Assembly (NCBI RefSeq): GCF_024400215.1
Contig: NZ_CP053748.1
Span: 3,410,001-3,474,000 of the forward strand
Direction of reading: 5' to 3'
Length of the DNA: 64,000 bases
Source of the DNA: Massilia sp. erpn
Lineage (GTDB): Bacteria > Pseudomonadota > Gammaproteobacteria > Burkholderiales > Burkholderiaceae_D
Part shown: piece after piece, positions 11,465 to 20,098 of the stretch
Position numbering within the stretch: position 1 is the first letter of the stretch
How the letters are laid out: each line of letters opens with the position of its first letter
Translations under genes and position numbers: made by a program
The notes under the pieces: model-generated
What the model saw: only the letters and a program-made list of their open reading frames with translations
The model's database searches: none
Told to the model about the DNA's origin: nothing

Positions 11465-11953
11465 GTGACGATTTTCGATTATCTGGTGATATTCGTGCTG
11501 ATCGCCTCAGTGGTCATCAGCACCATGCGCGGCCTGGTGCGCGAGATGCTCTCGCTGGCCAGCTGGATCGTCGCCTTTGTCGTCGCCAATGCCTACGGCG
11601 CCCAGCTGGCGCTGATGCTGCCGGACTCCGTGCCGGGCGAGGTGCTGCGCCTGATCCTGGCCTTCATCGCCCTGTTTATCGGCACGCGCATTTTGATGAG
11701 CCTTTTCACGCTGGCCGTCGACGCCCTGATCAAGGCTGGCGGCCTGACCCTGGCCGACCGTGGCCTGGGCAGCCTGTTTGGCTTCGGCCGCGGCTTGCTG
11801 ATCGTGCTGGCCGCCGTCATATTGTGCGGGATGACCACCATCCCGCAGCAGGATTTTTGGAAGAACGCGCTGTTGAGTCCCCTGGCGGAATCCGGCGTGC
11901 GCACCCTGAAACCCTTCCTGCCTGCTGAATACGCGCAGCATGTGCATTACTGA
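11465..11953 (+). CDS. cvpA: CvpA family membrane protein
   Basis: Inner-membrane protein of 162 residues with four predicted hydrophobic segments (beginning FDYLVIFVLIASVVIS). CvpA family members lie ahead of purF in E. coli, where the gene was found through colicin V production; the molecular function is poorly defined. The start is GTG at 11465 (MTIFDYLVIFV). The middle has the family's MRGLVREMLSLASWIVAFVVA segment. It is 29 bases after the SPOR gene and 39 bases before purF, so probably cotranscribed. Confidence 0.93.
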   Translation: MTIFDYLVIFVLIASVVISTMRGLVREMLSLASWIVAFVVANAYGAQLALMLPDSVPGEVLRLILAFIALFIGTRILMSLFTLAVDALIKAGGLTLADRGLGSLFGFGRGLLIVLAAVILCGMTTIPQQDFWKNALLSPLAESGVRTLKPFLPAEYAQHVHY

Positions 11954-11992
11954 ATTCTTTAAATCCGTAGCACCAGTCTAGGAGCAGCTCCC

Positions 11993-13516
11993 ATGTGTGG
12001 CATCGTCGGCGTCGTTTCCCATCAACCCGTCAATCAACTGCTGTATGACGCCTTGCTGCTGTTGCAGCACCGCGGCCAGGATGCGGCGGGCATCGCAACC
12101 AATCACAGCAGCATGTTCTCCATGCACAAGGCCAATGGCCTGGTGCGCGACGTGTTCCGCACCCGGAATATGCGCGCGCTGATGGGCAATTCCGGCATCG
12201 GCCATTGCCGCTATCCGACCGCCGGCTCGTCCAGCGAGGAAGAAGCGCAGCCGTTCTACGTCAACGCGCCGTTCGGCATCACCCTGGCCCACAACGGCAA
12301 CCTGACCAACTGGGAACAGCTCAAGAGCGAGATGTTCAAGAACGACCGTCGCCACATCAACACCGATTCCGACTCGGAAGTGCTGCTGAACGTGCTAGCC
12401 CACGAAATCCAGAAAGCCACCACCGGCTATTCGCTGGAACCGGCCACCCTGTTCCAGGCCGTGACGATGCTGAACCGCCGTGTGCGCGGCGGCTACGCGG
12501 CCGTGGCGCAGATCGCCGGCGTCGGCATGCTGGGCTTCCGCGATCCCTACGGCATCCGTCCGCTGTGCCTGGGCGTGAACGAAACCCCTGAAGGCATCGA
12601 GTACCTGATCGCCTCCGAATCGGTGGCGCTGGAAGGCGTGGGCTTCCGCTTCGTGCGCGACGTGGCGCCGGGCGAGGCCATCTTCATCGATGCCGAGAAC
12701 AAGCTGCATTCGCAGATCTGCGCCGACAACCCGTCGCTCAATCCCTGCGTCTTCGAATTCGTCTACCTGGCCCGTCCCGACTCCGTGATCGACGGCGCCT
12801 CGGTGTACGCCACCCGCCTGAAAATGGGCGAGTACCTGGCCGAGAAGATCAAACGCGAAATCCCGGATGGCGATATCGACGTGGTGATGCCGATCCCGGA
12901 CTCCTCGCGTCCTGCCGCCATCCAGCTGGCGCTGCGCCTGGGCGTGGAATACCGCGAAGGCTTCATCAAGAACCGCTACATCGGCCGCACCTTCATCATG
13001 CCGGGCCAGGCCGCGCGCAAGAAATCGGTGCGTCAGAAGCTGAACGCCATCGGCGACGAATTCAAGGACAAGAACGTGCTGCTGGTGGACGACTCCATCG
13101 TGCGTGGCACCACCAGCCGCGAGATCGTGCAGATGGCGCGCGAAGCCGGCGCCAAGAAAGTGATCTTCGCCTCCGCCGCGCCGCCGGTGATCTACCCGAA
13201 CGTGTACGGCATCGACATGCCGACGCGTGATGAGCTGATCGCCTACGGCCGCACCACCGAGGAAGTGTGCAAGGAAATCACCGCCGACTATCTGGTGTAC
13301 CAGGACATCGAAGCGCTGAAACAGTCCATTGCCGACGTCAATCCGGCCCTGACCAAGTTCGAGGCTTCCTGCTTCGACGGCGTGTATGTCACCGGCGACG
13401 TGTCGGCCGACTATCTGGACAAGCTGGAATACGCGCGCCACCATCCGAAAGAGAAGGGCGCCGAGGATGCCGCGCGCACCCAGCTCAATCTGAACATCGC
13501 CACCACGGAAGCGTAA
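11993..13516 (+). CDS. purF: Amidophosphoribosyltransferase
   Basis: First committed step of purine synthesis: PRPP plus glutamine gives phosphoribosylamine. It has 507 residues, close to E. coli PurF. The N-terminal nucleophile Cys follows the start Met ([14 protein letters not shown]). Glutaminase residues are visible in [11 protein letters not shown] and [19 protein letters not shown]. The PRPP-binding motif [20 protein letters not shown] is intact. ATG 11993 follows an AGGAGC ribosome site. The stop overlaps the next start by one base (TAATG). Confidence 0.98.
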   Translation: MCGIVGVVSHQPVNQLLYDALLLLQHRGQDAAGIATNHSSMFSMHKANGLVRDVFRTRNMRALMGNSGIGHCRYPTAGSSSEEEAQPFYVNAPFGITLAHNGNLTNWEQLKSEMFKNDRRHINTDSDSEVLLNVLAHEIQKATTGYSLEPATLFQAVTMLNRRVRGGYAAVAQIAGVGMLGFRDPYGIRPLCLGVNETPEGIEYLIASESVALEGVGFRFVRDVAPGEAIFIDAENKLHSQICADNPSLNPCVFEFVYLARPDSVIDGASVYATRLKMGEYLAEKIKREIPDGDIDVVMPIPDSSRPAAIQLALRLGVEYREGFIKNRYIGRTFIMPGQAARKKSVRQKLNAIGDEFKDKNVLLVDDSIVRGTTSREIVQMAREAGAKKVIFASAAPPVIYPNVYGIDMPTRDELIAYGRTTEEVCKEITADYLVYQDIEALKQSIADVNPALTKFEASCFDGVYVTGDVSADYLDKLEYARHHPKEKGAEDAARTQLNLNIATTEA

Positions 13517-14748
13517 TGAAGAAATACGGTTTCACCACCACCATCCTGCACAACGACCGTCAAAAGACGATCGAGCAGGGTTCGCTGCACAAGCCGGTGC
13601 ACACCTCGGTCGCCTTCGGCTATGCCGATGCGCGCCAGCTGGCATCGGTATTCCAGGGCAAGGAGCCGGGCTTCCGTTACGGTCGCCAGGGCAATCCCAC
13701 CGTGTCGGCGCTGGAGGACAAGGTCAACCAGATGGAGCAGGGCGTTGCCACGCTGTGCTTCTCGACCGGCATGGGCGCCATCGGCGCCGTGTTCCAGGCC
13801 TTGCTGCGCGCAGGCGACCATATGGTGTCGTCTGCCTTCCTGTTCGGGAATACCAACTCGATGTGGCAGACGGTGGCGGGGCAGGGCGTGGGCGTGGACT
13901 TTGTCGACGCCACCGACGTTGCCAATGTCGAAGCGGCGCTGAAGCCGGAAACGCGCATCGTCTTCGTTGAAACCGTGGCCAACCCGCGCACCCAGATCGC
14001 CGACCTGCAACGCATCGGCGAACTGTGCGCCCAGCGCGGCATCCTCTACGTGGTGGACAACACCATGACCACGCCCTATCTGTTCCGTCCCAAGGACGTG
14101 GGCGCGGGCCTGGTGGTCAATTCGCTGACCAAATCGATCGGCGGCCATGGCAACGCCCTGGGCGGCAGCCTGACCGATACCGGCGCCTACGACTGGAGCA
14201 AGTTCCCGAATATCTACGAGAACTACAAGAAGGCCGCGCCGGCGCAATGGGGCATCGCCCAGATCCGCGCCAAAGGCTTGCGCGACTTCGGCGCCGCGCT
14301 GGGACCGGAGGCGGCCCACCACATCGCCGTCGGCGCCGAGACCCTGGCCCTGCGCATGGAGCGCACCAGCGCCAATGCCCTGGCCCTGGCGCGCCTGCTG
14401 GAGCAGGACGAACGCGTGGCGGCCGTCTACTATCCCGGCCTGGCATCGCATCCCCAGCACGGCATCGCCAGCGCGCTGTTCAAGAGCTACGGCTCCCTGC
14501 TGAGCTTTGAGCTGAAAGACGGCATCGACTGCTTCGACTACCTGAACCGCCTGAAGCTGGCCGTGCCCGCCTCCAATCTGGGCGACACGCGCACTCTGGT
14601 GATTCCTGTCGCCCACACCATCTTCTACGAAATGGGTGCCGAGCGCCGCGCCTCCATGGGCATCGCCGAATCCCTGATCCGCGTCTCCGTCGGCATCGAA
14701 GATACTGCCGACCTGCTCGACGACTTCGCCAGCGCCCTCAACGCTTAA
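13516..14748 (+). CDS. Cys/Met-metabolism PLP-dependent enzyme (cystathionine gamma-synthase family)
   Basis: A 410-residue fold-type I PLP enzyme of the trans-sulfuration family. Seen: the substrate/PLP segment RYGRQGNPTVSALEDKVNQME, FSTGMGAIGAVFQALLRAGD, DNTMTTPYLFRP, and the PLP lysine in NSLTKSIGGHGNALGGS. Such enzymes act on activated homoserine, cystathionine or methionine, and specificity cannot be read from these motifs. Position after purF is where many Proteobacteria carry metZ (O-succinylhomoserine sulfhydrylase), but the N-terminus (KKYGFTTTILHNDRQKTIEQG) is unlike typical MetZ, so I give no symbol. TAATG overlap with purF indicates translational coupling. Confidence 0.85.
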   Translation: MKKYGFTTTILHNDRQKTIEQGSLHKPVHTSVAFGYADARQLASVFQGKEPGFRYGRQGNPTVSALEDKVNQMEQGVATLCFSTGMGAIGAVFQALLRAGDHMVSSAFLFGNTNSMWQTVAGQGVGVDFVDATDVANVEAALKPETRIVFVETVANPRTQIADLQRIGELCAQRGILYVVDNTMTTPYLFRPKDVGAGLVVNSLTKSIGGHGNALGGSLTDTGAYDWSKFPNIYENYKKAAPAQWGIAQIRAKGLRDFGAALGPEAAHHIAVGAETLALRMERTSANALALARLLEQDERVAAVYYPGLASHPQHGIASALFKSYGSLLSFELKDGIDCFDYLNRLKLAVPASNLGDTRTLVIPVAHTIFYEMGAERRASMGIAESLIRVSVGIEDTADLLDDFASALNA

Positions 14749-14753
14749 TACGG

Positions 14754-14875
14754 CCCAGCCCGTGTCCACCGTGGGGTCAGACCCCAATCGGACACGGACT
14801 CAGCCGTGGCCTGCCTCTTACTACAGCTCAGCTTGTGTCCGATTGGTGCCTGACCCCAATCGGACACGGGCTGGG
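14754..14875. repeat. REP-like nested palindrome, possible terminator
   Basis: Outer arms CCCAGCCCGTGTCC (14754-14767) and its exact complement (14862-14875) enclose GGGGTCAG/CTGACCCC pairs and a second 12-bp pair, CCAATCGGACAC with GTGTCCGATTGG. A T-rich run (TGTTTTTGTTTTT) follows, so it may also terminate the purF operon. A related element sits at 58131-58240; both share TGTCC and GTCAG/CTGAC modules. Confidence 0.75.
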
Positions 14876-14943
14876 CTGTTTTTGTTTTTCTTGCAAATGA
14901 AAAGTGATTAAATAGGCGCTATTGCAATCAAAACGAAAGGGAC

Positions 14944-15474
14944 ATGATGAAACGGATTACTCTGGCACTGCTGGCCATGGCTTGCCTATCGAATGCCTGG
15001 GCGGATGAGGCACGCGCGGCGCGCCAGGCGGATATCGATTTTTACGTGAGCCAGTATGAAGGCAGCGATGTGGAGCTGGAGAAGTTCCGGTGCGCGCTGC
15101 CGGTCTTCCCCGAACTGTCGCGCACCAAGGCGGAAATCGAGAAGGTGGGCCAGTCAGTCGATGCCTGGCTGGCTTGCTATAACCGCTTCGTCCAGGGCTT
15201 GAATGATTCGCTGCCGGTGGGGAAGGGCATTCCGGCCGAGCTGCAAGCCTTGATGACGCCGGCCGAACTGGCGCAGGCCAAGCAGCGCATGGGCCGGGTC
15301 TATCAGGTGGTGTCGGAGGAGGGCGAGGAGACGCTGAGAGCCGTGCTGGCCGCCAGCGCGTCCTGGAAGGAAAAGACCGATGCCTATGTCAACGCCGAGG
15401 CGGCCAAGCTGAGCACGGTCAAGAACCATCAGGACACGGCCGAGCGCATGCGCATCCTGAAGGGCAAGCAGTAA
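14944..15474 (+). CDS. Hypothetical exported protein
   Basis: I do not recognise this gene. The 176-residue product starts with a clear signal peptide (MMKRITLALLAMACLSNAWA-DE), so the mature chain of about 155 residues should be periplasmic. It is mostly helical and charged, with two Cys (in KFRCALP and WLACYNR) that could form a disulfide, and no membrane segment or obvious catalytic motif. A GAAAGGGAC ribosome site precedes ATG 14944; ATG 14947 is equally possible. It converges on lexA with only 6 bases between stops. Confidence 0.7.
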   Translation: MMKRITLALLAMACLSNAWADEARAARQADIDFYVSQYEGSDVELEKFRCALPVFPELSRTKAEIEKVGQSVDAWLACYNRFVQGLNDSLPVGKGIPAELQALMTPAELAQAKQRMGRVYQVVSEEGEETLRAVLAASASWKEKTDAYVNAEAAKLSTVKNHQDTAERMRILKGKQ

Positions 15475-15480
15475 GCTAGC

Positions 15481-16122
15481 TTAGTGCCAGCTGCGCAGCA
15501 GGCCGACGACCAGGCCTTCCAGCGCGAATTCATCGGCTTCGGGATGGACGGTGATGGTCTTGAAGTCGGGATTCTCGGGCAGCAGCTCGACGATGCTGCC
15601 GGTCTTGCGGTAGCGCTTGACCGTCACTTCGTTGCCGATGCGGGCCACGACGATCTGGCCGTTCTTGGCGCTGTCCACTTTTTTCACCGCCAGCAGATCG
15701 CCATCCATGATGCCGATGTCGCGCATCGATTCGCCGCGCACCTTGAGCAGGAAGTCGGGCTTGGCCGAGAACAGGGCCGGATCGACGTTGTAGCTGGTTT
15801 CCAGGTTTTCCTGCGCCAGGATGGGCGAGCCGGCGGCGACGCGGCCGATGAGCGGCAGGGCCAGCAGCGGCGTGGCGGGCGCGGCCGGGGCGGCCGGAGC
15901 ATCGGCATGGCTGCCCAAGAGGCGGATGCCGCGCGAGGTGCCGGCCGTGATTTCGATGGCGCCCTTGCGCGCCAGCGCCTTCAAATGCTCTTCGGCCGCG
16001 TTGGCGGACTTGAAGCCCAGCTCGGCCGCAATCTCGGCGCGGGTGGGCGGGAAGCCGGTATTGGTGATGGCATCCTTGATCAGGTTGAGAATTTGTTCTT
16101 GCCTTGCAGTGAGCTTGATCAT
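15481..16122 (-). CDS. lexA: LexA repressor
   Basis: SOS master repressor of 213 residues that self-cleaves when RecA filaments form. Seen: the N-terminal winged helix ([29 protein letters not shown]), the Ala97-Gly98 scissile bond (RVAAGSPI), catalytic Ser132 ([11 protein letters not shown]) and Lys169 (NEVTVKRY). ATG at 16122 (MIKLTARQ) is the conserved start; the longer frame to 16215 would run through the SOS box. An operator lies 28 bases upstream, so it is autoregulated. It converges on the exported protein gene. Confidence 0.98.
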   Translation of the reverse strand: MIKLTARQEQILNLIKDAITNTGFPPTRAEIAAELGFKSANAAEEHLKALARKGAIEITAGTSRGIRLLGSHADAPAAPAAPATPLLALPLIGRVAAGSPILAQENLETSYNVDPALFSAKPDFLLKVRGESMRDIGIMDGDLLAVKKVDSAKNGQIVVARIGNEVTVKRYRKTGSIVELLPENPDFKTITVHPEADEFALEGLVVGLLRSWH

Positions 16123-16149
16123 GATGCGGTAGCTGTGGATATAGACAGA

Positions 16150-16165
16150 CTGTATTTTTGTACAG
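16150..16165 (-). promoter_or_regulatory. SOS box (LexA operator)
   Basis: CTGTATTTTTGTACAG matches the CTGT-N8-ACAG consensus exactly and lies 28 bases upstream of the lexA start codon, as expected for autoregulation. Confidence 0.93.
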
Positions 16166-16257
16166 TGGGACGCCGATTGCAAGGGGATTTCTTGTTTTTG
16201 GCGAAATATTTTCATCCTGCTTCCCTCTGGGGACGTGGCGCGGCGCCCCGCGGCGGC

Positions 16258-16286
16258 TTGAGTTGGCGCGCAAAAGCTGCTATGCT
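16258..16286 (+). promoter_or_regulatory. Sigma70 promoter of the rpsF operon
   Basis: TTGAGT (16258-16263), a 17-base spacer and TATGCT (16281-16286) form a good promoter about 75 bases before rpsF. It drives rpsF-priB-rpsR-rplI. Confidence 0.75.
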
Positions 16287-16302
16287 TGCGGGCTTACCTC
16301 TT

Positions 16303-16330
16303 CCCACACTCGTCTTGACGCCGGGGTGGG
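16303..16330 (+). promoter_or_regulatory. Possible S6:S18 autoregulatory leader hairpin
   Basis: In the 5' leader, CCCAC (16303-16307) can pair with GTGGG (16326-16330), leaving an unpaired GCCGG on the 3' side. Many bacteria carry a leader hairpin with an unpaired CCG that binds the S6:S18 complex upstream of rpsF. Location and the CCG fit; I have not verified the full covariance pattern. Confidence 0.45.
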
Positions 16331-16360
16331 CTATTTTTTACAGTCCTTAAGGGAGTTTTC

Positions 16361-16747
16361 ATGCGTCACTATGAAATCGTATTTATCGTCCATCCGGACC
16401 AAAGCGAGCAAGTGCCCGCGATGATCGAACGTTACAAAGCCAGCGTGACCTCGCGCGGCGGTAACGTGCACCGCGTGGAAGATTGGGGCCGCCGTCAAAT
16501 GGCGTACTCGATCCAGAAACTGGCTAAAGCACACTACATCTGCCTGAACATCGAGTGCGACAACGAGACCCTGGTCGAACTGGAAACCGCATTCAAATTC
16601 AATGATGCCGTGCTGCGTCACCTGACCGTGAAAATGAAGAAAGCGGAAACCGCTCCTTCGCCGATGATGAAATCGGTACAGCGTGAAGACGCGGCCAAGA
16701 GCCATCGCGCCGAAGCCCCAGCCGCTCCTGCTGCCGCTGCTGCTTAA
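16361..16747 (+). CDS. rpsF: 30S ribosomal protein S6
   Basis: Small-subunit protein S6, 128 residues, which pairs with S18 on 16S rRNA. The N-terminus [25 protein letters not shown] and [18 protein letters not shown] are typical. The C-terminal tail is Ala/Pro/Glu-rich ([16 protein letters not shown]), as often seen in Betaproteobacteria. It begins the rpsF-priB-rpsR-rplI operon, with a GGGAG ribosome site before ATG 16361. Confidence 0.98.
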   Translation: MRHYEIVFIVHPDQSEQVPAMIERYKASVTSRGGNVHRVEDWGRRQMAYSIQKLAKAHYICLNIECDNETLVELETAFKFNDAVLRHLTVKMKKAETAPSPMMKSVQREDAAKSHRAEAPAAPAAAAA

Positions 16748-16765
16748 TTCTGACCAGGAAAGCCA

Positions 16766-17056
16766 CTGAACCAGACACAGTTTGTCGCCCTCATCGCCGA
16801 ACGGGAAATGCTGCGGTATACCCCGGCCGGCCTGCCGATCGTGAATGCTGTTTTGCAGCACCGTTCGCAGCAGATGGAGGCCGGCATTGCCCGCCTGACC
16901 GAGTTTGAAATCGCCGCGGTTGCCGCTGGCGAGATTTCGAACCGCTTCAGCCAGGCAGCCCTCGGCGGCATGTATGAGTTCAGGGGATTTCTGGCCAAGA
17001 AAAGCCGCAATAGCAAAAGCCTGGTGTTTCACATCATTGATTTTCGTGCTGTTTAA
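16766..17056 (+). CDS. priB: Primosomal replication protein N (PriB), CTG start
   Basis: Single-stranded-DNA-binding OB-fold protein of the replication restart primosome, 96 residues. The frame downstream of ATG 16808 (LRYTPAGLPIVNAVLQHRS) lacks the first beta strand, whereas reading from CTG 16766 adds NQTQFVALIAERE, which matches PriB N-termini. An AGGAA ribosome site (16756-16760) is 5 bases before this CTG, and no ATG, GTG or TTG lies between 16748 and 16808 in frame. So a CTG start is the best reading. It sits between S6 and S18, as in E. coli. Confidence 0.9.
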   Translation: MNQTQFVALIAEREMLRYTPAGLPIVNAVLQHRSQQMEAGIARLTEFEIAAVAAGEISNRFSQAALGGMYEFRGFLAKKSRNSKSLVFHIIDFRAV

Positions 17057-17086
17057 CAGCGCAATTTTTAAATACAGGAGCCTAAA

Positions 17087-17377
17087 ATGGCATTCGGTAA
17101 AAAGTTCGACAAAAACAAGCTCAAGCTGAAAGAAAAGCGTAAGCAACAAAACCCTCTGTTCAAGCGTAAGAAGTTCTGCCGCTTCACCGCCGCTGGCGTG
17201 GTGCAAGTGGACTACAAAGATGTAGACACGCTGAAAGATTTCATCCAGGAAAACGGCAAGATCATGCCAGCCCGCCTGACCGGCACCAAGGCGCACTACC
17301 AGCGTCAAGTGGACACCGCTATCAAGCGCGCACGCTACCTGGCCCTGCTGCCTTACACCGATCTGCACCACGCTTAA
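17087..17377 (+). CDS. rpsR: 30S ribosomal protein S18
   Basis: S18, 96 residues, partner of S6 on the 30S platform. The core [50 protein letters not shown] is diagnostic. The N-terminus is Lys-rich. ATG 17087 follows an AGGAGCC ribosome site, 30 bases after priB. Confidence 0.98.
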   Translation: MAFGKKFDKNKLKLKEKRKQQNPLFKRKKFCRFTAAGVVQVDYKDVDTLKDFIQENGKIMPARLTGTKAHYQRQVDTAIKRARYLALLPYTDLHHA

Positions 17378-17408
17378 TTAGCGGTCAGATAAGATCCTGG
17401 AGAGAACT

Positions 17409-17861
17409 ATGCAAATCATTCTGTTGGAAAAAGTTGTTAACGTCGGCAACCTGGGCGACGTGGTGAAAGTCAAGGACGGTTACGCCCGTAACTTCCTGAT
17501 CCCGCAAAAGCTGGCCCGCCGCGCTACCGCTGCAGCCGTGGCTGAATTCGAAGTCAAACGCGCTGAACTGGAAAAAGCCGCTGCCGAGAAACTGGCCGCT
17601 GCTCAAGCCCAAGGCGAAAAACTGGCTGGCATGACCGTGACCGTGTCGCAAAAAGCGGGCGTGGACGGCCGTCTGTTCGGTTCCGTGACCAACTTCGACA
17701 TCGCTGAAGCTCTGAGCAAAGCTGGCTTCGCCGTGGAAAAAGCTGCCGTGCGCATGCCAACCGGCCCGCTGAAGGTCGTGGGCGAGCACCCAGTGTCCGT
17801 GGCACTGCACACCGACGTCGTGGTCGAAGTGACCGTGGCCGTCGTGGGCGAAGCTGCCTAA
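17409..17861 (+). CDS. rplI: 50S ribosomal protein L9
   Basis: L9, 150 residues, two-domain protein of the large subunit. N-terminal [36 protein letters not shown] is diagnostic, followed by the long connecting helix rich in Ala/Glu/Lys and the C-terminal domain ([14 protein letters not shown]). It is the last gene of the operon, 31 bases after rpsR and followed by a strong terminator. Confidence 0.98.
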   Translation: MQIILLEKVVNVGNLGDVVKVKDGYARNFLIPQKLARRATAAAVAEFEVKRAELEKAAAEKLAAAQAQGEKLAGMTVTVSQKAGVDGRLFGSVTNFDIAEALSKAGFAVEKAAVRMPTGPLKVVGEHPVSVALHTDVVVEVTVAVVGEAA

Positions 17862-17906
17862 GTCTGGCCGGGATTTTCCTCCGCCAAGACTGTTGCACAA
17901 ATAAGA

Positions 17907-17931
17907 AAGCCGGGTTCGCCCGGCTTTTTTA
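17907..17931 (+). terminator. Terminator after rplI
   Basis: AAGCCGGG and CCCGGCTT pair around a TTCG tetraloop, followed by a T run. It separates the ribosomal operon from dnaB. Confidence 0.9.
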
Positions 17932-17969
17932 TTGCCAGCAAAAAACCAAATCCGAGCACCGAACGCAGG

Positions 17970-17975
17970 TATAAT
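17970..17975 (+). promoter_or_regulatory. -10 element abutting the dnaB start
   Basis: TATAAT lies only 7 bases before the dnaB ATG (17983), so transcription would start at or next to the A of the start codon. No clear -35 is seen. Confidence 0.55.
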
Positions 17976-17982
17976 TCGCGCC

Positions 17983-19371
17983 ATGAACGCCGCCCCATCC
18001 GACCCGCAAGTCGACTCCCTGCGCATCCCGCCGCATTCCATCGAAGCAGAACAGTCCGTCATCGGCGGCCTGCTGCGCGATAACGCGGCCTGGGACCGTA
18101 TTGCGGACTTCATGCACGCGGACGACTTTTACCGTTACGACCACCGCATCATCTTCGAACAGATGATCCGCCTGATCAATGCGGGCAAGCCGGCTGACGT
18201 CATCACCGTCTTCGAAGCCTTGACCATGCTGGGCAAGGCCGACGAGGTGGGGGGCTTGGTGTACCTGAACGCGATGGCGCAGAACACGCCGTCGGCGGCG
18301 AATATCCGGCGCTATGCCGAGATCGTGCGCGACCGCGGCGTGCTGCGCAAGCTGATCACGGTGGCCGATGAAATCTCCGGCAACGCCTTCAATCCCCAAG
18401 GCAAGGAAGTCAAGCAGATGCTGGACGAGGCGGAGTCGAAAATCTTCGCCATCGCCGAGCAGGGTGCGCGCGGCTCTTCGGGCTGGACGGCGGTGCAGCC
18501 GCTGCTGACCCAGGTGGTCGAGCGCATCGACGAACTGTACAGCCGCGAAAGCACCAGCGAGATCACGGGCGTGCCGACCGGCTTCATCGACCTGGACCGC
18601 ATGACCTCGGGCTTGCAGCCGGGCGACCTGGTGATCGTGGCCGGCCGTCCTTCCATGGGTAAAACCGCGTTCTCGGTGAATATCGGCGAGAACGTGGCGA
18701 TCGAAGCGGGCCTGCCGGTGGCCGTGTTCTCGATGGAGATGGGCGGCACCCAGCTGGCCATGCGTATGCTCGGTTCGGTCGGCCAGCTTGACCAGCACCG
18801 TTTGCGGACCGGCAAGCTGATCGACGAGGATTGGCCGCGCCTGACGCACGCCATCCAGAAGATGAACGAAGCCCAGCTCTATATCGACGAGACGCCGGCG
18901 CTGAACCCGATCGAGATGCGCGCCCGCGCGCGCCGTCTGGCGCGCCAGTGCGGCAAGCTCGGCCTGATTATCGTCGACTACCTGCAGCTGATGACGGGCA
19001 GCCAGGCCGGCGATAACCGCGCCGCCGAGATTTCCGAGATTTCGCGGAGCTTGAAAGGCCTGGCCAAGGAACTGCATTGTCCGGTCATCGCGCTGTCCCA
19101 GCTGAACCGCTCGCTGGAGCAGCGTCCCAACAAACGTCCCGTGATGTCCGACTTGCGCGAATCCGGCGCTATCGAACAGGATGCGGACGTCATCATCTTC
19201 CTGTACCGCGACGAGGTGTACAACCCCGATTCGCCGGACAAGGGGACCGCCGAGATCATTATCGGCAAACAGCGTAACGGTCCTATCGGCGCGATCCGTC
19301 TGACATGGATGGGCATGTATACCAAATTTGGCAATTACAGCGGCAATCTGTCTATCTATCAGGGCGACTAA
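17983..19371 (+). CDS. dnaB: Replicative DNA helicase DnaB
   Basis: Hexameric 5'-3' helicase at the replication fork, 462 residues. The N-terminal domain begins VDSLRIPPHSIEAEQSVIGGLL. The RecA-like domain has Walker A (GRPSMGKTAF), Walker B (LGLIIVDYLQLMTG), the SQLNRSLEQRPNKRPVMSDLRESGAIEQDAD block and the arginine-finger region GKQRNGPIG. No intein is present. ATG 17983 was chosen because the longer frame to 17932 starts in the rplI terminator. There is no ribosome site, and a TATAAT abuts the start, which suggests a leaderless or near-leaderless message. Confidence 0.98.
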   Translation: MNAAPSDPQVDSLRIPPHSIEAEQSVIGGLLRDNAAWDRIADFMHADDFYRYDHRIIFEQMIRLINAGKPADVITVFEALTMLGKADEVGGLVYLNAMAQNTPSAANIRRYAEIVRDRGVLRKLITVADEISGNAFNPQGKEVKQMLDEAESKIFAIAEQGARGSSGWTAVQPLLTQVVERIDELYSRESTSEITGVPTGFIDLDRMTSGLQPGDLVIVAGRPSMGKTAFSVNIGENVAIEAGLPVAVFSMEMGGTQLAMRMLGSVGQLDQHRLRTGKLIDEDWPRLTHAIQKMNEAQLYIDETPALNPIEMRARARRLARQCGKLGLIIVDYLQLMTGSQAGDNRAAEISEISRSLKGLAKELHCPVIALSQLNRSLEQRPNKRPVMSDLRESGAIEQDADVIIFLYRDEVYNPDSPDKGTAEIIIGKQRNGPIGAIRLTWMGMYTKFGNYSGNLSIYQGD

Positions 19372-19435
19372 TACCCCCAGGCGGCCATGGACGGCGGCCT
19401 GTAGCAGTAAAACGAATCAACCAACGGAGAATAAA

Positions 19436-20062
19436 ATGTTTGGACGCTTGATGCCCACCGAGGGCAAGTTCTTTGATCTGTTCAACCAGCACGCCGAACT
19501 GTGCGTGAAGGGCGCGAAAGAGATGCTCGGTCTGATGACCAATTTCGACGACCTGGAGAACCGCGTACACGCCATCGAAAGTATCGAAAAACAGGCCGAC
19601 AAGATCACCTACACCTGCGTCGACCTGCTGCACAAGACCTTCATCACCCCGATCGACCGCGACGACATCCACAAGCTGATCACGCGCATGGACGACATCC
19701 TGGACCTGATGGAAGACGCCGGCCAGACCGTGTCCCTGTACGACCTGCACTCCGTGACCCCGGAAGCCAAGCGCCTGGCCGAACTGGTGCTCGCTTGCAC
19801 CGAGAAGGTCAAGGAAGCCGTGGCCCTGCTGCACAATATGGACAATGCGCGCCAGATCGTCGCCATCTGCGAAGAGATCGACCGCCTGGAATCGGACGCC
19901 GACCACGTGATGCGCGCCGCCATGTCCAAGCTGTTCCGCGACGAGCCGGACGTGCGCAACCTGATCAAGATGAAAGCCATCTACGAAATCCTGGAAACGG
20001 TCACCGACCGCTGCGAGGACGTGGCCAATATCATCGAAGGCATCATCGTCGAGAACGCATAA
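19436..20062 (+). CDS. PhoU-like DUF47 protein
   Basis: A 208-residue all-helical protein of the DUF47/PhoU-like family, which is usually encoded with PiT phosphate transporters and thought to modulate them. Seen: MFGRLMPTEGKFFDLFNQHAE, and two repeats with acidic metal-binding patterns (LENRVHAIESIEKQADKITY and EEIDRLESDADHVM). ATG 19436 follows an ACGGAGA ribosome site. It lies 36 bases before the PiT gene, so the two are almost certainly one operon. Confidence 0.93.
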   Translation: MFGRLMPTEGKFFDLFNQHAELCVKGAKEMLGLMTNFDDLENRVHAIESIEKQADKITYTCVDLLHKTFITPIDRDDIHKLITRMDDILDLMEDAGQTVSLYDLHSVTPEAKRLAELVLACTEKVKEAVALLHNMDNARQIVAICEEIDRLESDADHVMRAAMSKLFRDEPDVRNLIKMKAIYEILETVTDRCEDVANIIEGIIVENA

Positions 20063-20098
20063 GCACGCGCCTGTCCTGAAAAGCTAAAAAAGATAACC

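Noticed and set aside
17932..17982. Longer DnaB start at 17932
   Set aside because: The start lies in the rplI terminator T run and the added residues are not family-like.
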